Assembly: GCF_004011695.2 (NCBI RefSeq)
Contig: NC_082411.1
Coordinates: 1,348,001 to 1,412,000 of the forward strand
Direction of reading: 5' to 3'
From: Ascochyta rabiei
Lineage: Eukaryota > Ascomycota > Dothideomycetes > Pleosporales > Didymellaceae
Length of the DNA stretch: 64,000 bases
Shown here one piece after another: positions 58,530 through 64,000 of this stretch (position 1 is its first letter; the number at the start of each line of letters is the position of its first letter). Made by a program: the position numbers and the translations under genes. The notes under the pieces were generated by a model. It was not told the origin of the DNA, did not search any database, and saw nothing but the letters and a program-made list of their open reading frames with translations.

Positions 58530-59174
58530 CCTTTATAGATAAAGGAGTAAGCCTCCCTATAATTACTTCTACTAGCCTAAGTAGAAGGAACAATATTATT
58601 CTTACTAGAACACCCTCCTTTACAGCAAAATACCTGCTTAAAAACTAAGTAATCTAGTAATTAGTTACTACCTATAAGAAAGCCCTACTAATGGACCTAT
58701 AGCATAAAGTAATCCTATACAACATCTCTACGTCTATAGAAGCAAACTAGGACCTAGAGGTTCTTAAGTTAGAAATAACTACCTTTAACAAAGGCCTGAC
58801 TATAGTAGAAAACCTTTTTTAGCTAACAAGCTATAAAAGGAGACAAAAGCAACAATTAGGATCTATCTGTGTACCGTTTATAATAGAAAAAGAAGTATAA
58901 TAAGCTATACAGAATTACCTATACCTACTAGGAGCTAGCATAAGAGTAGAGAAGTTTATTACTACACCTTCTACTACATAATACTAAAAATGCTAGAAAT
59001 TTAGACACACACAGAATAGGTGCCTTAATAGCACTGCATATAAATTATGCGTAGACAAACACTCTATAACACTATATAAGTATAATATGTATAGTAGTAT
59101 AGGTAAAGCCTACGTATATACTATACCTAAGTGTATAAACTATAAAGAAGTATATATAGCAGATGGTATATAAT
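58530..59174 (+). mobile_element. LINE (plus copy), third segment: ORF1 end
   Basis: It continues the LINE broken at 24834. It encodes the zinc-knuckle end of ORF1 (CWKFRHTQNRCLNSTAYKLC near 58985-59045, then further Cys and His) and breaks at 59174, where a copia LTR starts. ORF2 of this copy is not in the window. Confidence 0.75.
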
Positions 59175-59345
59175 TATTAGATTAGATGGTAATAGTAATA
59201 AGTTAATGATGATGAGGTTTAAATGTCCTGTCGTTGTTCTATGTAAGGGTGATTTTCGTCTTATCTTGGTTCTAGTAGGGGCTCCTGCACAGTTTCTTAG
59301 CAGGTATATTACCTAATCTATTTCTCTAATACCTTTTATTTAACA
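59175..59345 (-). repeat. Copia 1 3' LTR (minus)
   Basis: Plus-strand reading TATTAGATTAGATGG to TTTAACA, 171 bp. The first TG has become TA. Confidence 0.75.
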
Positions 59346-62300
59346 CACCCCCTAAGCTTAGAATCCTATTATAAGCTGCGTAAACTAGATAATTAACTCT
59401 TTAGTATAAGTTCCTCTAGTTACTCTTGTATCTTCTTAAGCAGGATATCTCTTAATATACCCTTCTAGCCCTTTACAAGTCCTAACTAGTTAAGAAAGCT
59501 AGCCTATTTACTAATTAGTAAAAACTTTATAAATCTATCTGCAATTATATTTTTAGATAGGATATATTCTACTTTAAATATCTTTTAGTTAACTTCTTAT
59601 TAAAACTAGTAGTTATGTATATTAATATACTAAAGCTTAGTTTATATCTTAGTAATATTGTCTATATATTGTTATATTTAATTATTATAATCAGATTACT
59701 TAGGGTTACCTAAAGCTCTTTTAATAGTTCAGAGGTAAATATTGCTTCCTTAGCTACTTAAGACAGTGCTAGGAGCTTAGCCTTAGTAGTTAACGTTGTG
59801 ACAGTATCTTGTTTATTTGCTCTCTATGCAAAAAGTCCTCTAAATAGCTTAATAGCGTATCCTTAGTAACTCTTTTAGTCTACAGTGTTATTAGCAAATA
59901 ATACATTACTTACAACTTTAAGTCCTTTACCCTTTCTAAAATTAAATAACAGATTTCTTGTCTTCTGTAGGTACAGGAGCACTTAGTTAGCAGCATCTTA
60001 GTGTTTATTACTTAGGCTAACTAAAAGGTGTGTAAGTTGCGATCTAGTAAACTCTATATTAGGTTAAGTAGTTACTGCTGCAAATAACAGGGATCTAATC
60101 TTTTTCTAATATTAATTAATCTCTAGTAGTTTAGCTAGACTGTTTCTAGGCTTAGATTTAATTCTAGATATTAGTGTATTATACCTTACGTCCTGTCTAG
60201 TTACTAATTTACTAATCTTATTAACGTATGCAGCTTATAACAATTAAATTATCTATTACTATCTATTACATTAGACTTCTACACTAAGAAACTATTAAAG
60301 GTTATCTCCTCTAGTGCACAGGTATTGCTTCTATATCTGTTTATTAGCATTATCTACCTATTATTTATACTTTAGGTAGTATGGAATTATAATATTGTCT
60401 ATATAGAAGAAGATGATTATTCTATTCTTAATTATACAGCATAGCTCTTATAGTATTTATTTAAATCTAATTCTAGCTAATATTCCTATAAATTCCTTCT
60501 ACTATAGTAGAAGGGAGATGTAGAGTCTGCATAAGGCTTTCTATACCTTTAGTAAAGTGCCTTTCTTTTAGTATCCTCTTAGCATCCTTATATATATTTT
60601 ACAGTTAATAGCTGTATAGACAACTACATTTATAACATCCTATTATTTTAGTTTAAGATTATATTTTGCAGCAATTACTATTAGTATTCTAAGTAATTAG
60701 CCTATAAGTGTTGCTGTATACATGTCTTATAACATAATATTATATTATTAGTCTCTTCTAACTACAAGCCTTACTTTATACTTATTAAGGTAGTAGTGTT
60801 TATTAAACTTATATATAAAAACCTTTATATATATAAGTATTTATTATCTAGACTTCTATACTAGAGCTACTAGAACTTTAGTCTATAATTCTATTTATTT
60901 ATAGCTTTATAGGTGTTTATTTTCTACTTGTTTAAATATCTTATAGAGAGGGTGCTCCTCTAGCTTTAGGTATACTGTAGGTAATCTTAGGAGTTTGTTC
61001 TAATCTAGTTTAATTCCCTTTACTATAATCCTCTTTAATTAAGCTTTATTAAAAAGTTTTCCTTTATATTAACTAAGGTGTCCTGCCTTACAGCCTGCTA
61101 TAAATACAGCTGCCTACAGCATTGTTACAGACATTCTTTAGTCTTGTTTAAGTTAGTCTGTTGTCTTATTATAGCTTATCTATTTAGTTAGGAATGCTGC
61201 TAGTAGAAGAGTTAGTAGAGGCGTTAGGTATGCCTCTATAATCTTCCTGCCTTAGTAATATTAGGGTTGTTTAGCACGCAGAGTGTTCTCCTATGTTGTT
61301 TTATTCTTATAGAACGTTTTAGTTTTAGATATATAGCTCTATATAGCAAGGAGCCTAACTATACTAATCTATATTATAATTTCCTCTAATATGTTATGCA
61401 TAAAGTTATCTATAATGTCCTCTATTTTGCTATTAAATATTGTTTCTTTTTTAAAAACTACATTACAGGTGCTAATTACTTTAGCTATTAATAGGACCTA
61501 GATTTAGTATATATTAGTGGACTAGTATCCTACTAAGTATCTAATCTATACCTTTAGGTCTAGTCTTTATAGCCTTACTTTTCTTTAATAAGTGTTATTA
61601 GTTATAGTAAATGCTTTGTATCTGTATGCTCTTAAGTAAGCCTAGGTTAGTTTTTAAGGTCTAGTAACTATGCTATTTATAGCACCTATATGCGTAAAGA
61701 ATATTTTATACAGTAATCTCTACTTATTTAGATAATTTAGTATCTAATTATATAGGTATACTACTGCTCTAGTAATTTCTAGCCAGAGTTCCTATAGTAG
61801 ATTTACGTCTAGTTAAATTACGTGTACCTTTTCTTTTATTATACCTCTTAAGCGTTCTACTCTTCTATTTTAAGCTTATATGTCTAGAGTAGAAGGCTTA
61901 AGTCTTATTAAGAGGGACGTGCACTATCTCTTAACCTCTTATTTAACTATAATAATTTTGTTATCTATCTTAATTACCTTAACTATAATATTAAAATTTT
62001 TTTTTAAGAACTAGATAAAGATCCTAAGTAGATAGATAATAGATCTTACAGGCCTATTATCTTTAAAGTAGAAGTCCCACACGTACTAAGAGTGTTAGCA
62101 GGTAATAAGTATTTAACTCTTTTTCTTATTAAAGCTTCCTGCTTTATATTTATAGAAGTCTATAGCTATTTATTTACCTAGGGCTTTATTATTTAATTAT
62201 AGAGATTTTAATATTTAATACTTAAACTTTAATGATGTATATATATTATATTACACTGTTATAATACCTTTAATCTTTACCCCCTTAGATTAATATAAAG

Positions 62301-63119
62301 GTGCTTAATTACAAAAAGTCTTAGATATCTAAGCCTCTTATGCTATATTATAGCTATTACTGTCTATAGTAATCTTCTATTGTAATTTATACGTATATAC
62401 AGTGCTACTATAGCTATATTTAGTTATTTAATAACCTACTATCTAAAGCTTTCTGTTAGGATAGCTATAGTGTTGCTGTTTCTTTAACGTAGTATTTTTA
62501 GATCTTCTTAGTTATCCTACTATATTCCTTATCTTTAGAGTAGCCTAAATAATACTAGGTTACAGAGGAAATCTAGGCACTTTGCAACATTGTCTAAGCG
62601 TAGTACTTGTTTGCCTTAAGATCCCTCTACTAATATATAAATAGTACTATATCCTTATATCTAGACCTTAGAGTTCCTAGTCTAGATATAAACTCCTATT
62701 GCTAGCTAGCCTACGTCTTAAAGTCTTAAGAAGTTATTTTAGATATGCGTAGTTAAGCTAGAATCTAGGAGAAATACCTTCTTTAATAGATATCCTTAAT
62801 TACTTACGCTATTACTGCTTTTATACTACCTTTATTAACCTAAGCATTTTCTTAGCTATCTAGTTACTTAATAATCTTATCTAACGTTTAAGACGTCTTA
62901 ACGTATAGAATAATTTCTTAAGAGGTTATTATTACTAGGCAGGGTTACTTTAAACTAGCATTTAGTTTATTTACTGTTCTTTATAAGTCTAGCTTATATT
63001 GAAGCTTATACTATACTAGCTTTATAATATTTTAATTTAGTTTTAACTACTTAGGGGTTTCTAAATTATTATTAATATAGTAACAGTTACTAATGTCATA
63101 GCGCTGTTTATAAGCTAGA
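59175..63119 (-). mobile_element. Copia 1, minus-strand copy, 5' end broken
   Basis: The 3' LTR is at 59175-59345. Inward on the minus strand come RNase H, reverse transcriptase with IIIFFYIDNIII near 60390-60430, integrase at about 61800-62500, and Gag towards 63119. ATAAT at 59170-59174 may be the left target duplication. At 63119 (CTAGA) it is broken by a gypsy A LTR. Stops of RIP type are present throughout, and no intact gene remains. Confidence 0.75.
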
Positions 63120-63321
63120 TGTAAAGAGTGTACAAAGCGATCACGAGGGAGGATAGGGTTAAAGAGGATAGCAGGTGTATTAAGGTACGTAGTATGTAGT
63201 AACAAGACTAATTACTAGAGTATTAGTAATAACCTCTAACACCTTTATATAGTCTAGGCTGGCTAGCCCTATAGTAGCTCGCCAAGACTAGCAGAGGTAC
63301 CCCTAGGCCCAGCGCCTAACA
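63120..63321 (-). repeat. Gypsy A copy 3 3' LTR
   Basis: TGTAAAGAGTG to GCGCCTAACA, 202 bp, little decayed compared with 7251-7452. Confidence 0.8.
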
Positions 63322-64000
63322 ATGCCTCCCTTCTCTAGATTGTTTAGCTTAAACAATAGTATAATTAGCAATACTGTATTATTTTAGCCTAGCTTTTAAC
63401 GTGTTTACTCCGTCTGTCCTGTTATAGCCAATTCTAACTAGTTTTAGGCATTTTAGACACCTTGTAAGGCTAGAGGGGGCTTAATACTAATTCTACCTTT
63501 ACCTAGTAAAAGTTAAACAGAAATCCTCTCTTACCTCTTACTTTACCTCTAGGGTCTAGGCAGCCGTCTGCGCAGGCTAAAGCTCTAACTAGGTAGCTAG
63601 CAGCATATAAGCTATCTATACCTCTAGTTTTATTAGTTACTACTATATCCTACTTTGTTTTAGTAAGTACTAACCTATTCTATCTAGCACTTTTATAAGG
63701 ATAGCTAAGGGATTTTCTAGGTCTTTCTGGCACGTTCTAATATGTTTTAGCAGATAGCACCGCAAAATACACCCTAGTAACCTTTTTAGACTATTCCTAA
63801 CTGCTACTACCTACTACTAACTATTACTAACTATTACTAACTACTATTTGCTATAGCTGTTATATTAATGCCCACTCGCTATAAGATTAATATTACTAAG
63901 AACAGCAGGACTACTAAGCAGTACTGTATGCTCTGTCTCTACTATATTACTAATAGTAATGTCTATAGGGACTGTTGTTTCTCTACTAACCTAGCTTTAT
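63120..64000 (-). mobile_element. Gypsy A copy 3, 3' end, runs off the window
   Basis: A 202-bp LTR (63120-63321) is followed by ATGCCTCCCTTCTC, the complement of the purine tract, and by the post-pol region matching 22969-23906 and 39420-40375. On the minus strand this is interior then 3' LTR. It is inserted in copia 1. The rest lies beyond 64000. Confidence 0.8.

Noticed and set aside
6221..64000. AT-rich block as mitochondrial DNA or a centromere core
   Set aside because: The AT bias is explained by C to T decay of recognisable nuclear transposons. A centromere cannot be shown from sequence alone, and no organelle gene is present.

Overview
The window looks like a filamentous ascomycete (Pezizomycotina) chromosome, possibly a dothideomycete. 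The reasons are a fungal ankyrin protein with an F-box-like start, a DUF3435 tyrosine-recombinase remnant, Fot1/pogo transposons, a Tad-like LINE with AP-endonuclease and RNase H, chromodomain gypsy elements, and heavy decay that looks like repeat-induced point mutation (RIP). Sibling copies differ mostly as CpA to TpA and TpG to TpA, so Gln and Trp codons have become TAA or TAG. No species is claimed.

Layout. (1) 1-600 is AT-rich repeat-like sequence I cannot place. (2) About 600-5457 is a normal-composition island with two convergent genes: an ankyrin-repeat protein (+, 1869-4024, with one frame break) and an intact unknown 231-residue protein (-, 4099-4794). (3) 5458-6220 is a DUF3435 gene remnant on the minus strand, with four internal stops in one frame and its 5' part cut off by a LINE tail. 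(4) 6221-64000 is a solid stack of degraded, nested transposable elements with no host gene that I can support.

Nesting, read from target-site duplications (TSDs). A plus-strand LINE (pieces at 6723-7250, 24109-24834 and 58530-59174) is split by two LTR elements. Gypsy A (7251-24108, TSD AGCTC) itself contains a minus-strand LINE and two Fot1-like transposons. Gypsy C (24835-58529, TSD CCTTT) is swollen to 33.7 kb by a Fot1 element, two solo LTRs, copia elements, a chimeric gypsy and a second copy of gypsy C. Five Fot1-like elements (1863-1864 bp, TA duplications) are present, four in one family and one in a sister family. All five keep a full-length transposase frame and are broken only by point mutations. 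Several flanks do not pair, which points to recombination between copies as well as insertion.

Only the 4099-4794 gene looks intact, and the ankyrin gene would need its frame break explained. Everything to the right is a layered record of insertion, RIP-like decay and recombination. The strongest observations are the nested stratigraphy, the parallel change of a doubled subterminal motif between the two Fot1 families, the DUF3435 remnant at the gene/repeat border, and two elements with mismatched flanks. All coordinates, alignments and motif readings were made by eye, without database searches.
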